The translations under genes and the position numbers were made by a program. The notes beneath the pieces were generated by a model. The model did no database searches. It saw only the letters and a program-made list of their open reading frames with translations, and was not told the origin of the DNA. A stretch of DNA of 64,000 bases from Natronococcus jeotgali DSM 18795 (GTDB taxonomy: Archaea > Halobacteriota > Halobacteria > Halobacteriales > Natrialbaceae), in the NCBI RefSeq assembly GCF_000337695.1, contig NZ_AOIA01000116.1, forward strand, positions 62,001 through 126,000, read 5' to 3'. Below are positions 17,739-26,235 of this stretch, piece by piece (the stretch's first letter is position 1; each line of letters starts with the position of its first letter).

Positions 17739-18760
17739 TCGTCGCGGCCCCGCTCGTCGCGCGTGATCTGCTCGAGTCGACGGCGCTGTTCGCGGTGCAG
17801 CGTCACGAGCATATCAGAGAGCACGCCGAACATGACCAGTTGCACCCCGAGCAGCACGGCGGCCGCCGACACCAGTGCCAGGATCTCGTGGCCGATTCCG
17901 TACTGGATCCACTCCCAGAGCACGTACGTTGCGACGACGCCGCCGGAGACGATACTCGCCGCGCCGAAGCTGCCGAAGTAAAACAGCGGATTGTTGGTCT
18001 TCGCCAGCGAGTACAGCGTCAGCACGATCGTGCCGCCGTCACGAAGGGGGTTGAGGTTCGTCTCCGAGGCCTCCGGACGGGCCCTGTAGCTGATCGGAAC
18101 GACGGCCGTGTCGATCCCGTGTTTGACGCACTCGACGGCGAGTTCGGTCTCGATGGTGAACCCGTCGGCGTCCAGCGAGAGCCGCTCGAACGAGTCGGTC
18201 GTAAACGCCCGGTAGCCCGAGAGGATGTCCTCGTACTCCGCGCCGTGGATCAGCCGAAACGAGCGGTTGATCAGCCGGTTTCCGAACCCGTTCAGGGCCG
18301 CCATCGCGTCGTCGTCCATGTCCGCAAAGCGGTTTCCGATGACGTGGTCGTACCCCCTCGAGAGGGGCTCGAGCATGCGGTCGGCGTCGGCCGGATCGTA
18401 GGTGCCGTCGCCGTCGACCATCAGCACGTACGGGACGGTGACGTACTCGAGCGCCTCCCGGACGGCCTGTCCCTTCCCGTCGCCGGTCTGGGTAAATACT
18501 TCCGCGCCGTGGTCGCTGGCGATCGAGCGCGTCCCGTCGTCGGAGTCGCCGTCGACGATGACGACGTTCGAGTACCCCTGTTCGCGGAAGCCGTCGATCA
18601 CGTCGCCGATCGTCGCCGCCTCGTTCAGCGTCGGGACGAGGATACAGACGTCGTCCGCGGCGATATCGCGCGTTCGATCGCTCATCGACAGGAACGCCTC
18701 TCGCTCGAGCGCCGTCGCGCGAACCCCGTCATGCTCCATCGGTCGTGAATTCCGGGCCAT
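17735..18760 (-). CDS. aglJ: AglJ-type dolichyl-phosphate glycosyltransferase
   Basis: 341 residues, GT2 family. The catalytic domain contains ILVPTLNEAATIGDVIDG, the donor-binding VDGDSDDGT and VLMVDGDGTYDP, and ISYRARPEASETNLNPLRDGG. Two C-terminal membrane helices (~265-290, ~297-320) anchor it, active site facing the cytosol. In Haloferax volcanii AglJ adds the first hexose to dolichol phosphate for S-layer N-glycosylation; proximity to aglF, an aglG homologue and aglB supports the same role. The ATG at 18760 is used, but the conserved part begins at an internal ATG (18685, MSDRTRDIAADD), which may be the true start. Confidence 0.85.
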   Translation of the reverse strand: MARNSRPMEHDGVRATALEREAFLSMSDRTRDIAADDVCILVPTLNEAATIGDVIDGFREQGYSNVVIVDGDSDDGTRSIASDHGAEVFTQTGDGKGQAVREALEYVTVPYVLMVDGDGTYDPADADRMLEPLSRGYDHVIGNRFADMDDDAMAALNGFGNRLINRSFRLIHGAEYEDILSGYRAFTTDSFERLSLDADGFTIETELAVECVKHGIDTAVVPISYRARPEASETNLNPLRDGGTIVLTLYSLAKTNNPLFYFGSFGAASIVSGGVVATYVLWEWIQYGIGHEILALVSAAAVLLGVQLVMFGVLSDMLVTLHREQRRRLEQITRDERGRDD

Positions 18761-18808
18761 GAGACAAAAATATGCTGGTCGTATCGGTTACAAAATAGTC
18801 GGTCGACG

Positions 18809-20188
18809 CTACGGTCCCACGATCGAGACGATGTGCTGGCGCATCCGTCCGTCGATCGGAATGTTCGCACAGCGCTCGTCGAGGCCGATCGTCTGGAGTA
18901 ACAGGCTCGAGTCGTCGAGCAGGGAGAGCTGAAGGTAGGTCCCCTCGCGGTAGCCGTCGCTCGTTCGGGTCATGTTGATGATCTTCAGCGTCTCGTACTC
19001 CCGGAGCTGGTCGGTGATGCGTTTCTTGCCGAGGACGTTGGCGTCGATGGCCTCGGCGAAGGCCCGATAGACGCGGTACATCTCGGTCGCCTTGAACGCC
19101 GAGCGCTCGGAGAACTCGTCCATGGTCGCAAGCGCCGCGATCGCGATCTTCGCCTGGGTCGGGCAGCCACGAATGAGGTCCTGAATCCGGGTCACCTCGG
19201 CGTCGTCGTTGGCGACCCGGACGTGACTCTCCGTGACCCGGGCGGCGTCGTTGTCCCTGGCGACCTCGCCCGCGAGCCGGAAGAGGTCGATCGCCCGGCG
19301 GGCGTCGCCGTGTTCCTGGGCCGAAAAGGCCGAACACAGCGGGATGACGTCGTCGGTCAGAACGTCCTCGCGGTAGGCGTCGCGACGGCGCTCGAGGATG
19401 TCGCCGAGCTGGTTGGCGTCGTAGGCCGGGAAGACGATCTCGTCGGGTGAGAAGGAGCTCTCGACGCGAGTGTCGAGTCGGTCGCCGTACTTCAGGTCGT
19501 TGCTGATTCCGATGACGGTGATGCTCGCGTCGACGTCGTTTTCCTCGCCCGCCCGCGAGAGCTGCATCAGGAGTTTGCTGTCGTCGGCCTCCTCGGGCGG
19601 GACGTTCTCGACGTCGTCGGGTGGCGCGAGCCGATCGATTTCGTCTAAGACGACGATGATCGCGTCGTACAGTTCGTCGATGACCGACCAGAGTCGATCG
19701 TAGTACGCCCCCGTCGCGATCCCGGAGTGGGGGATCGTGATTCCCGTTTTCTCGGGCTCGTTCAGGCTCTTCGCGAGGTGGATGACGGTCTGGACCTCCG
19801 AGCGGCGCTGGGCGCAGTCGATCACCGCACGGCCGATTCGAACGTCGTTTTCCCGCCCCCGCTCGACCACCTCGCGGCTGACGTAGCGGGTGACGAGGGT
19901 CTTTCCGGATCCCGACTTTCCGAGCAGCAGCGTCCCCTTGCCCGTTCCGCCGGTGATCGTCGGTTTGAGCCGCCGAGCGACGGTCTCGATCTGGTTGTTC
20001 CGACCGACGATCTTGTTCTGATCGGGGACGTGGTCGATCCGCAGCAGGTCCTCGTTCGCGAAGATCCGATCCTCCTCGTCCAGCACCGAGAGCGGATCGT
20101 CGCGAGACTTGGAGCGGGAGTGGGCGACCGCACCGTGCTCGGCGGCGTACTCGCCGAGCGTCCCCGTCCCCTCCGCGTGCAAAGGCAT
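18809..20188 (-). CDS. orc: Orc1/Cdc6 replication initiator
   Basis: 459 residues from the ATG at 20188. AAA+ ATPase with Walker A LGKSGSGKTLV, Walker B IVVLDEIDRL, sensor-1 VIGISNDL, sensor-2 region HGDARRAIDLFRLAGE, and a C-terminal winged helix (~360-459). It binds origin recognition boxes and loads the replicative helicase. It sits beside a cluster of ORB-like repeats, one of which covers the start codon region, suggesting autoregulation. The frame remains open 50 codons upstream through repeat sequence, but that is not protein-like. Confidence 0.93.
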   Translation of the reverse strand: MPLHAEGTGTLGEYAAEHGAVAHSRSKSRDDPLSVLDEEDRIFANEDLLRIDHVPDQNKIVGRNNQIETVARRLKPTITGGTGKGTLLLGKSGSGKTLVTRYVSREVVERGRENDVRIGRAVIDCAQRRSEVQTVIHLAKSLNEPEKTGITIPHSGIATGAYYDRLWSVIDELYDAIIVVLDEIDRLAPPDDVENVPPEEADDSKLLMQLSRAGEENDVDASITVIGISNDLKYGDRLDTRVESSFSPDEIVFPAYDANQLGDILERRRDAYREDVLTDDVIPLCSAFSAQEHGDARRAIDLFRLAGEVARDNDAARVTESHVRVANDDAEVTRIQDLIRGCPTQAKIAIAALATMDEFSERSAFKATEMYRVYRAFAEAIDANVLGKKRITDQLREYETLKIINMTRTSDGYREGTYLQLSLLDDSSLLLQTIGLDERCANIPIDGRMRQHIVSIVGP

Positions 20189-20209
20189 ACACCGTCTTTC
20201 AGATGAATT
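20188..20209 (-). repeat. ORB-like repeat at the orc start
   Basis: Degenerate copy (ACACCGTCTTTCAGATGAAT on the plus strand) touching the orc ATG. It lacks the outer C run. It would place Orc binding over its own promoter or leader. Confidence 0.65.
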
Positions 20210-20330
20210 TTCCTTAGCTCTTTCCTTCCGCGGACGGGGGACGCCCGGACGGTGTGGCACCGGATTCGTCCGGGTTCCACCCGTGGTTCGGTCGGCGCTC
20301 GCGACGGTCGGTCCGCACACTGGTTGCGAT

Positions 20331-20354
20331 CCCCACACCGGATTTCAGATGAAT
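20331..20354 (-). repeat. Origin recognition box 1
   Basis: CCCCACACCGG followed by ATTTCAGATGAAT. The G-string is on the minus strand and points away from the AT-rich element. Confidence 0.8.
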
Positions 20355-20385
20355 CGCTGCGGATCGACGGAGCGTTCCCCCCACC

Positions 20386-20411
20386 CACCCACACCGGATT
20401 TCAGATGAAAT
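20386..20411 (-). repeat. Origin recognition box 2
   Basis: CACCCACACCGG followed by ATTTCAGATGAAAT; same orientation as ORB 1, about 55 bp further right. Confidence 0.8.
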
Positions 20412-20440
20412 GTCTCGGAAACGAGGCGGCCGCGAACTCA

Positions 20441-20466
20441 CCCCCACACCGGATTTCAGATGAAAT
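20441..20466 (-). repeat. Origin recognition box 3
   Basis: CCCCCACACCGG followed by ATTTCAGATGAAAT; same orientation and again about 55 bp from the previous copy, so ORBs 1-3 are regularly spaced. Confidence 0.8.
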
Positions 20467-20567
20467 CGTCGCGAGGGAAGGTGAGAGGAGGGACGAGAAG
20501 CACTCGAGACGAGCGCGGGAAGATTCGTCAGCCGTCGGTTTCGACGGGTTCAGTGCCCGACCGTGGG

Positions 20568-20591
20568 ATATCATCTGAAATTCGGTGTCCC
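20568..20591 (+). repeat. Origin recognition box 4 (inverted)
   Basis: ATATCATCTGAAATTCGGTG followed by TCCC. Opposite orientation to ORBs 1-3, with one mismatch in the core flank and a weak G-string. Confidence 0.7.
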
Positions 20592-20675
20592 AGCGGTGAA
20601 CCGGCCGTGCCGACCGCTCCCTCGAACCGGCGCTCGAACGACCCGGCTTCTCCTCTCGCGCCGAGTCGATCGGGA

Positions 20676-20806
20676 TAGGATATAAAGAGATGACGAGTCA
20701 CAGTCGGGTACTCACTTACTCCTCCTAGATGGGTTCTTCTCTGTTTCTCTCACTACCCTACTACTACTAGATTACCACTAGGGTAAAATATATAATATAG
20801 TACCAG
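20676..20806. other. Putative DNA unwinding element
   Basis: The only long AT-rich stretch in this part of the window, ending in GTAAAATATATAATATAG. It is flanked by ORB 4 on the left and ORB 5 on the right and contains no open frame. Confidence 0.7.
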
Positions 20807-20936
20807 AGCGACTGCAGCGACTACCGCCATAGCGATCTCGATACACAATCTAACGGATTCTCGTCCCGTTTTATCCCATTATCCCGTCGCTCGGGTCGGC
20901 CGCGATCCGCCCCCTCCCCCGCCCCCCGCTCGAGCG

Positions 20937-20962
20937 ATTTCATCTGAAATCCGGTGTGGGGG
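20937..20962 (+). repeat. Origin recognition box 5 (inverted)
   Basis: ATTTCATCTGAAATCCGG followed by TGTGGGGG, a near-exact inverse of ORB 3, bounding the origin on the aglF side. Confidence 0.8.
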
Positions 20963-21118
20963 TGTCGGACCGGAACCGCCCGGTGTTCGGCGGCGATCGA
21001 CGCTCGAGGCCGCGACCGACGCACCGTAAGCGACGCCGGGGCGCCTCGCCGTCTCGCGTCGAACACGTCAGTTTCTCGAGTCAGAACGTCGCGGTCGCTC
21101 GGAACGGGAACGCCGCGG

Positions 21119-21850
21119 TCACTCGGAACGCAACGCGTCGGTCTCCCGCAGGCGTCGTTCGGCCTCCTCGCGGTCCTCGGGGTAGCCGACGTCGATCCGC
21201 CAGCCGTCCATCGGGATCGCGTCGATGGTCCGGCCCGACTGAATAAGCAGGTCGATCGCGTCGGGAAGCTCGTACTCGCCGCGGTCGGAGGGCTGGACGA
21301 GGTGGCAGGCGTGGAAGATCGCGGGGGTGAACGTGTAGAAGCCGGTCATCACCAGACTCGACGGCGGATCGTCGGGCTTCTCGACGACCTCGACGATCTC
21401 GCCGTACTCGTTGGTGTCGAGCACGCCGTACCGCGACGCTTCCTCGTCGGGAACCGCCTCGACGAGGAAGGCCGCGTCCGCGCGCTGCTCGCGCTGGCGG
21501 TTGACGACGTCCCCGAGGTTTCCCCGGAAGACGTTGTCCCCGAGCATGAGCACGAAGTCGTCGTCGACGTGGGGTTCGGCCCGGAGGATCGCGTGGGCGA
21601 GTCCGAGCTGTTCGCGCTGGTGGGCGTAGGTGATCGGGACGCCCTCGTAGGCGTCGCCGTAGCGCTCGATGAGTTGCTCCTTCCGGTAGCCGACGACGAC
21701 GATCAGCTCGTCGACTCCGATTGCAAGCAGGTTGTCGAAGACGTCCTCGACGAGCGGTTTGCCGTCGACCTCGACGAGGGCCTTGGGTTTGTCCTCGGTG
21801 AGCGGTCGGAGGCGCGTCCCCTTTCCGGCGGCCAACACGACGGCTTGCAT
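21119..21850 (-). CDS. aglF: AglF-type sugar-1-phosphate nucleotidyltransferase
   Basis: 243 residues. N-terminal nucleotide-binding signature LAAGKGTRLRPLT with DKPKALVEVDGKP, then LGDNVFRGN (metal Asp), SRYGVLDTNEYGEIV, VEKPDDPPS and a C-terminal GWRIDVGYPED. In Haloferax volcanii AglF makes UDP-glucose for conversion to UDP-glucuronate used in the S-layer glycan. Cytosolic. It ends beside the origin and is flanked upstream by a broken glycosyltransferase. The initiating ATG at 21850 precedes the domain directly. Confidence 0.87.
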   Translation of the reverse strand: MQAVVLAAGKGTRLRPLTEDKPKALVEVDGKPLVEDVFDNLLAIGVDELIVVVGYRKEQLIERYGDAYEGVPITYAHQREQLGLAHAILRAEPHVDDDFVLMLGDNVFRGNLGDVVNRQREQRADAAFLVEAVPDEEASRYGVLDTNEYGEIVEVVEKPDDPPSSLVMTGFYTFTPAIFHACHLVQPSDRGEYELPDAIDLLIQSGRTIDAIPMDGWRIDVGYPEDREEAERRLRETDALRSE

Positions 21851-21967
21851 GTTCTAACGGGCGCCGCGAACTGACAAATAGCTTGGCCGCGCCCCGAACC
21901 CGCACGCTCGTTCCGCCGCCCGTGCCGGCGCCGGGAGTCCCACCCTCGCGACATACTGTTCCACCCG

Positions 21968-22586
21968 TCACCCGAGCCGGTTCGCGTACACCGCGAGGCG
22001 GCTCTTCGCGTCGCGGACAGCCAGCAGCGCCCGGCAGCTGACGCCGGCCGCACAGTAGTAGACGTAGTGGCGACCGTTCCAGGGGTCGATTCGCGATCGC
22101 GCGCTCGAGGTAGTCGGCCGCCGATTCCCGCCGCCCGTTCTCGGCGTGGACGAACGCGACGTTGGCCGCGAACTCGGCTCGCCGCCGGCGGCGGATGCGC
22201 CGACCGTGTCTCTCGAGCACCCGTCGGTATCCCTCGAGCTTTCGCTCGGGATCGGTGCCGATCCGCTCGCCGTCGGTGTGGCGATCCACGAGCGCGTCCG
22301 AAACGCCGCGGATCTCGTCGAACTCCGCCGACGCCAGGAGACGGAGGTAGAACTCGTAGTCCTGGGCCGCGGGCAGGTCCTCGTCGAGGCCCCCGACGGC
22401 ATCGAAGGCGTCGATCGGGAACGTCGTCGCCGAGAAGCCGCCGATCGGATTCCCCCGCCCGAGATCCTCGAGGGTTCCGCTCGCGAGCGCGAGCCGAACG
22501 ATCGGGGAATTCCCGACCTCGAACCCGCGTGATCGCCGGTGCCGTCGTACGATCGCGACGGCGACGACCGCGTCCTCGCCCGTCAA
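21968..22586 (-). pseudogene. GT2 glycosyltransferase remnant, 5'-truncated and frameshifted
   Basis: Minus-strand translation from 22586 gives the C-terminal half of a GT2 enzyme (GNPIGGFSATTFPIDAFDAVGG, AQDYEFYLRLLASAEFDE, and a TPR-like ENGRRESAADYLERAIA). Near 22080-22092 the frame shifts and continues as IDPWNGRHYVYYCAAG to a natural end AVYANRLG-stop at 21968. The N-terminal donor-binding half is missing; 22640 begins an unrelated plus-strand gene. Given the flanking aglF it was probably an S-layer glycan transferase. Confidence 0.75.
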
Positions 22587-22639
22587 GAGCCGCGCTGACC
22601 CCGGACTATAACTCGGTGCGGAACACCTCTTCGAGGTAG

Positions 22640-23122
22640 ATGACCAGCACTGAGTCCCGCCCGACGGTCGAACGGATCGAAACCCTCGTCGTCGATCCCG
22701 AGGCCGTCATCGAGACGTTCGAGCGCAACCGCGATGCCGACGGCGACGGACGCCACGTCATCCGCGTCTCGGCGCCGTTCGAGACTGAAGCGACGGCCGC
22801 CCGGTTCGTTTCCGGGGGCGAGTCGAACCGAGCGGACGCCCCCGCGGTCGACCTCGGCCCGGAGGCGTTCGTCAACGTCCGCGGCGAGTACGACCCCGAG
22901 CGCACCCGCATCCCCGCGCCCTCGCGGGCGGAGTCGCGCTCGATCGCCCGCAGCGACCGCGGCGCGGACGTCGACGAGGCGACCGTCGCGGAGTACCACG
23001 AGACCGCCGTGGAGGCCTGGCGAGAGTGCGTCCGCACGAGTCTCGTCGAAGAGGTTCCGCTGGTCGATCCGGAGACCGGCGACGAGATCCGGGTCGACGT
23101 CCGGTACGCCGAAATCGACTGA
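22640..23122 (+). CDS. Conserved haloarchaeal protein of unknown function
   Basis: 160 residues, strongly acidic and cytosolic. A central block GRHVIRVSAPFETEATAARFVSG is followed by a C-terminal helical segment (VAEYHETAVEAWRECVRTSL) and a final strand EIRVDVRYAEID. No known motif. It diverges from the glycosyltransferase remnant and converges on the MFS gene. Confidence 0.7.
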   Translation: MTSTESRPTVERIETLVVDPEAVIETFERNRDADGDGRHVIRVSAPFETEATAARFVSGGESNRADAPAVDLGPEAFVNVRGEYDPERTRIPAPSRAESRSIARSDRGADVDEATVAEYHETAVEAWRECVRTSLVEEVPLVDPETGDEIRVDVRYAEID

Positions 23123-23152
23123 GCGACGCGGGGCGCCCGCCTCGAGGACGAC

Positions 23153-24310
23153 CTACTCCGGCAGTCGCCCCGCCCGCTCGAGGACGACGAGAACGAGGGC
23201 GATCGCGGCCAGCGCGGCCGCGCCGCTCGCGAACACGGCGTCGTAGGCGAACCCCTGTTCGACGAGCGAGCCGAGGGCCGACGAGCCGAGCGCCTGCATC
23301 AGCATCCAGGTGGAGCTGAAGACGGCGTAGGCGCTGCCCCGCGTCGAGTCCGGGAGCGTGTCGAGGAGGAAGGTGTCGATCGCCGGGAAGAGGGTGTGGA
23401 TGACGAACCCGACGATCGCCGAGAGGACGACCAGCGCGAGCAGTCCCTCCGCCCGCGTCAGCGCGAACAGGCTCGCCGCGAACGCGCCGACGATCCCGAG
23501 CAGGTACGGGACGTGGGGAAAACGGTCGGCGAGGTCGCCGCCGAAGTAAAACGCGGGGACGCCCGCCGCGAAGATGATCGTCAGCATCATCCCCGCCGCC
23601 CAGTCCGAGAGGCCCTTCGACTGCATGTACAGTTCGTAGAAGTTGAACAGCCCCTGCCAGACGAACGACGCCGCCCCGACGATCGCCAGCGCGGTCACGA
23701 TCAGCTTCCACTCCGAGAGCGCGCCGGCGACGAAGTCGCGGTCGGCCTCTCCCGCGGTCGGGAGCTCGGCCGTCCTCGCCGCGATCCACGTCGCGACCGT
23801 GATCGCCGCCGCGCCGACCGCGATCGCCCACAGCGAGAGCCGCCAGTCGACGAGGACGGTGAGCGCGACGAACGGCGCGGCGATCACCGCGGCGACCTGG
23901 CTGGCGGCGCCGTGGATGCCGATGATCCGACCGATGCGGTCCGGGTACAGCTCGCTCAACAGCGGGTTCGCCGAGACGAAGTAGATCCCGGAGGCGATCC
24001 CCATCAGGAAGGCCCCGGCCATGAGGTGTTCGACCGTCGTCGCGGTCGCGGCGATGCTCGAGGCGACCGCGAGGACGAGCCCCGAGACGAGGACGACGAG
24101 GTGACGTGGCACCTTCGTCAGGATCCACCCGGTCGGGAGCCGGGGCGCGGCGCTTCCGACCCACCCGAGGGTCACGACGAGGCCCGCGGTCGCCTCCCCG
24201 ATCCCGAACTCCCCGATGAAGACGTCCAGAAGCGGCGCGAAGACGACCCTGGCGAGATTGACCAGGAAGACGAGTCCGCAAAGAGACGCGAACAGTTTGG
24301 CGCGAGTCAC
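23153..24310 (-). CDS. MFS transporter
   Basis: 385 residues with 12 predicted membrane helices in two groups of six. The loop between helices 2 and 3 is SAAPRLPTGWILTKVPRH, matching the MFS G-x-x-x-D/R-x-x-G-R pattern loosely, and helix 5 has YFVSANPLLSELYPDRIGR. The substrate cannot be read from sequence. It is divergent from the HNH-type gene. Confidence 0.85.
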   Translation of the reverse strand: MTRAKLFASLCGLVFLVNLARVVFAPLLDVFIGEFGIGEATAGLVVTLGWVGSAAPRLPTGWILTKVPRHLVVLVSGLVLAVASSIAATATTVEHLMAGAFLMGIASGIYFVSANPLLSELYPDRIGRIIGIHGAASQVAAVIAAPFVALTVLVDWRLSLWAIAVGAAAITVATWIAARTAELPTAGEADRDFVAGALSEWKLIVTALAIVGAASFVWQGLFNFYELYMQSKGLSDWAAGMMLTIIFAAGVPAFYFGGDLADRFPHVPYLLGIVGAFAASLFALTRAEGLLALVVLSAIVGFVIHTLFPAIDTFLLDTLPDSTRGSAYAVFSSTWMLMQALGSSALGSLVEQGFAYDAVFASGAAALAAIALVLVVLERAGRLPE

Positions 24311-24469
24311 GGTCGCTATTTCCGACAGGCCGCCTCAAGCGTTCCGAAGTCGACGCGCCGTCGACCCGGGCGACGCGCCTCCTCGGAAACTGCTCGCTCG
24401 CCCCCTCGAGAGCGTCACCGACCCGGCCTGACCCGAGCCGTTTTGACCGTCGCTCCCCTACTGAAACCG

Positions 24470-24775
24470 ATGCCGACGACGTGTGCGCTCTGTCGGCGGG
24501 TCGTCCCCGACGAACGGATCGACGATCCCCAGATCGTCCAGGAACACCACCTCCGGCCGGAGGAGCGAGCGACGAGCCCGACGGTGATGCTCTGTCGCCC
24601 CTGCCACAAGCAGATCCACGCGCTCTTTGCGAACGAGGCGCTCCGCGAGGAGTTCGACACGATCGAGGCCCTGCGGTCGGCCGATCGCCTGCAGGGATAC
24701 CTCGGCTGGATCCGCGGAACCGAGAAGCTCGACATCCGGGTGCAGACGAGCGATCGGCTGCGGAACGATCGATAA
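24470..24775 (+). CDS. HNH-type zinc-binding protein
   Basis: 101 residues. CALCRRVVPDE near the start, then VQEHHLRPEE, then CRPCHKQIHALF: two CxxC knuckles around an EHH core and a C-terminal H, the arrangement of compact HNH nucleases. It could be a DNA endonuclease or only a zinc-binding adaptor. Isolated gene; the ATG at 24470 sits just before the first knuckle. Confidence 0.75.
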   Translation: MPTTCALCRRVVPDERIDDPQIVQEHHLRPEERATSPTVMLCRPCHKQIHALFANEALREEFDTIEALRSADRLQGYLGWIRGTEKLDIRVQTSDRLRNDR

Positions 24776-24818
24776 CGGCGGTGACGGCGGAGAGCGAGCC
24801 GCGTTCCGCCCTCTCGCC

Positions 24819-25085
24819 TCACCTCACGAACGCGCACGTCTCCGCGGCGTCCTCGCGGTTGCAGACTCCCTCGAGGCGGATCCAAAGCGACGAGTCGTAC
24901 CCTCGGAGCGTCGCGTCCACGAGGACGCAGTCGTCGTCCAGCCGGACGCGTACCGCATAGTCCCCCGGCGTACGCCCCCACTCGCAGTACAGGAGCGCCC
25001 CGTAGTCGTACTGGCCGACGCCGTCGAACTCGCGTGCGGCCCGGCTCCCGTGCGAGGTGGCGTGGACGACGTCCCCATCCCGCAA
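24819..25085 (-). CDS. Small unknown protein with TTG start, possibly truncated
   Basis: 88 residues. No ATG is in frame up to the upstream stop at 25128, so TTG at 25085 is the best start. The composition is haloarchaeal (acidic, high GC third positions) with strands YGALLYCEWG, YAVRVRLDDDCVLVDATLRG, SLWIRLEGVC. No domain recognised. The weak start and its place just downstream of the aglG-like gene allow either a genuine small gene or a remnant. Confidence 0.4.
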   Translation of the reverse strand: MRDGDVVHATSHGSRAAREFDGVGQYDYGALLYCEWGRTPGDYAVRVRLDDDCVLVDATLRGYDSSLWIRLEGVCNREDAAETCAFVR

Positions 25086-25127
25086 CCTCCTGTAGTCCCT
25101 CCGCGAATCGATTCGTCTCGAGCCGTC

Positions 25128-26084
25128 TCAGGCGGTCGCCGTCTCGTCGTCCGCTCGAACGAGCGCGTCGTCGGGCTGGACGAGCCCGTAGAGATAGCCC
25201 AAACCGACCGCCGCGGTGAAGACGAAAATCGCGACTAGCTGTTTGGCCTTCGCCCTCGAGGGATCGCGGGCGAGTTCTCGCACTCGCGAGGGGACGAACT
25301 CGAGCATGAGCTGTTGTAGATACTCGTTTTTGTCGCCTGCGGCCTCGGGCAAGAGGAGATCCATGATGCGTTTCGAGTACCCCTGCCAGAACGACCGGAA
25401 GACGAGCCACCGGAAGTCGCCGCGGTAGTCGAACAGCTTGTGGTTGACGACGGCGTCGGTGTTGTAGATCACGCCCTTGCCGTACCGGTTGGCCATCCGG
25501 ATGCAGACTGGGGCTTCGTGGGCCTGGATGTGTCGATCACCCTTTCGGCCCGTGTTCTCGTCGTAGCCGCCCACGCTGAGAAAGACGTCCCGCCGGAAGG
25601 AGATGTTCGAGCCGTAGGTGTTGCGAAGCTCCTCCATGTGCTCGCCCATCCCCCGCTCGTCGCAGCCGACGAGCCAGTAGAACTCCGCGGGGAAGAAGTC
25701 GGGTTTCTCGGTGACCCAGTCGGGTTTGGCGTGGCCGCCGACGGCGATCGCGTCGGTCTCCTCGTAGACCCGGGCCAGCTCCGCGATCCAGTCGGGTTCG
25801 GCGACGGCGTCGTCGTCGATGAAGGCGACGACCTCGCCGCTTGCGATCTCGGCGCCCCGCGTGCGGCTGTAGGAGATCCCCCGGTTCTCGTCGTTGCAGT
25901 GGAGGACAACGCCCTCGCGGTCCCCGTACTCCTCGCGGACGCGCTCGAAGACGGCCTCGTTGCCGTCGACGACGACGACGACCTCGAGCGGCTCGTAGGT
26001 CTGGGCGAGCACGCTGTCGACGCACTCCGAGAAGACGTCGTAGCGCTCCATCGCGTACGTGCAGACGACCGCGGAGACCTTCAT
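25128..26084 (-). CDS. aglG: AglG-like membrane glycosyltransferase
   Basis: 318 residues, GT2 family. VSAVVCTYAMERYDVF at the N-terminus, VVVVDGN, the DxD-like VAFIDDDAV, NISFRRDVFLSVGGYDE, and a C-terminal hydrophobic helix (VAIFVFTAAVGLGYLYGLV). In Haloferax volcanii AglG adds glucuronate as the second sugar on dolichol phosphate and is encoded next to aglB, as here. The ATG at 26084 lies about 28 nt from a TATA-like TTTATC, fitting a leaderless mRNA; the frame extends 27 codons further but through the promoter. AglI or AglE-type specificity cannot be excluded. Confidence 0.75.
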   Translation of the reverse strand: MKVSAVVCTYAMERYDVFSECVDSVLAQTYEPLEVVVVVDGNEAVFERVREEYGDREGVVLHCNDENRGISYSRTRGAEIASGEVVAFIDDDAVAEPDWIAELARVYEETDAIAVGGHAKPDWVTEKPDFFPAEFYWLVGCDERGMGEHMEELRNTYGSNISFRRDVFLSVGGYDENTGRKGDRHIQAHEAPVCIRMANRYGKGVIYNTDAVVNHKLFDYRGDFRWLVFRSFWQGYSKRIMDLLLPEAAGDKNEYLQQLMLEFVPSRVRELARDPSRAKAKQLVAIFVFTAAVGLGYLYGLVQPDDALVRADDETATA

Positions 26085-26235
26085 CGGACGTTCGATTTCG
26101 ATCTCCGAAGGATAAACCTTGCCGTCGTCGACCGCTCTCGAGCTTCGCTCGAACAAAACAATCACTGAATGTGATAGTTAAATAATCTGGGTGATATGGG
26201 AAAGCTTATTCGTGGCTTACTTCTCGTGGAACCTA
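26085..26235. promoter_or_regulatory. aglG-aglB divergent promoter region
   Basis: For aglG, minus-strand GGTTTATCC (26108-26116) is centred 28 nt from its ATG. For aglB, plus-strand AT-rich elements (GTTAAATAATC around 26175-26186 and CTTATTC around 26205-26211) precede the ATG at 26236, the second at leaderless spacing. Shared regulation of the two glycosylation genes is likely. Confidence 0.5.

Larger units (their letters stand above)
20189..20962. other. oriC: Replication origin next to the orc gene
   Basis: A 0.77-kb gene-free region upstream of orc. It holds six copies of a sequence with core TTTCAGATGAA, five of them with a neighbouring CACCG and three with a C/G run, as in halophilic ORBs with their G-string. 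Copies at 20331, 20386 and 20441 face one way; those at 20568 and 20937 face the other. Between the inner pairs lies an AT-rich tract at about 20676-20806. Initiator gene, inverted ORBs and unwinding element together are the standard haloarchaeal origin layout. Confidence 0.88.

Noticed and set aside
20331-20466. Regularly spaced repeats as a CRISPR array
   Set aside because: Only three same-orientation copies, variable flanks, no cas genes, inverted copies nearby and an adjacent orc gene; these are origin boxes.
20252-20578. Plus-strand 108-codon open frame inside the origin
   Set aside because: It is generated by the ORB repeats (PHRISDE and HTGFQM recurring) and has basic, non-haloarchaeal composition.
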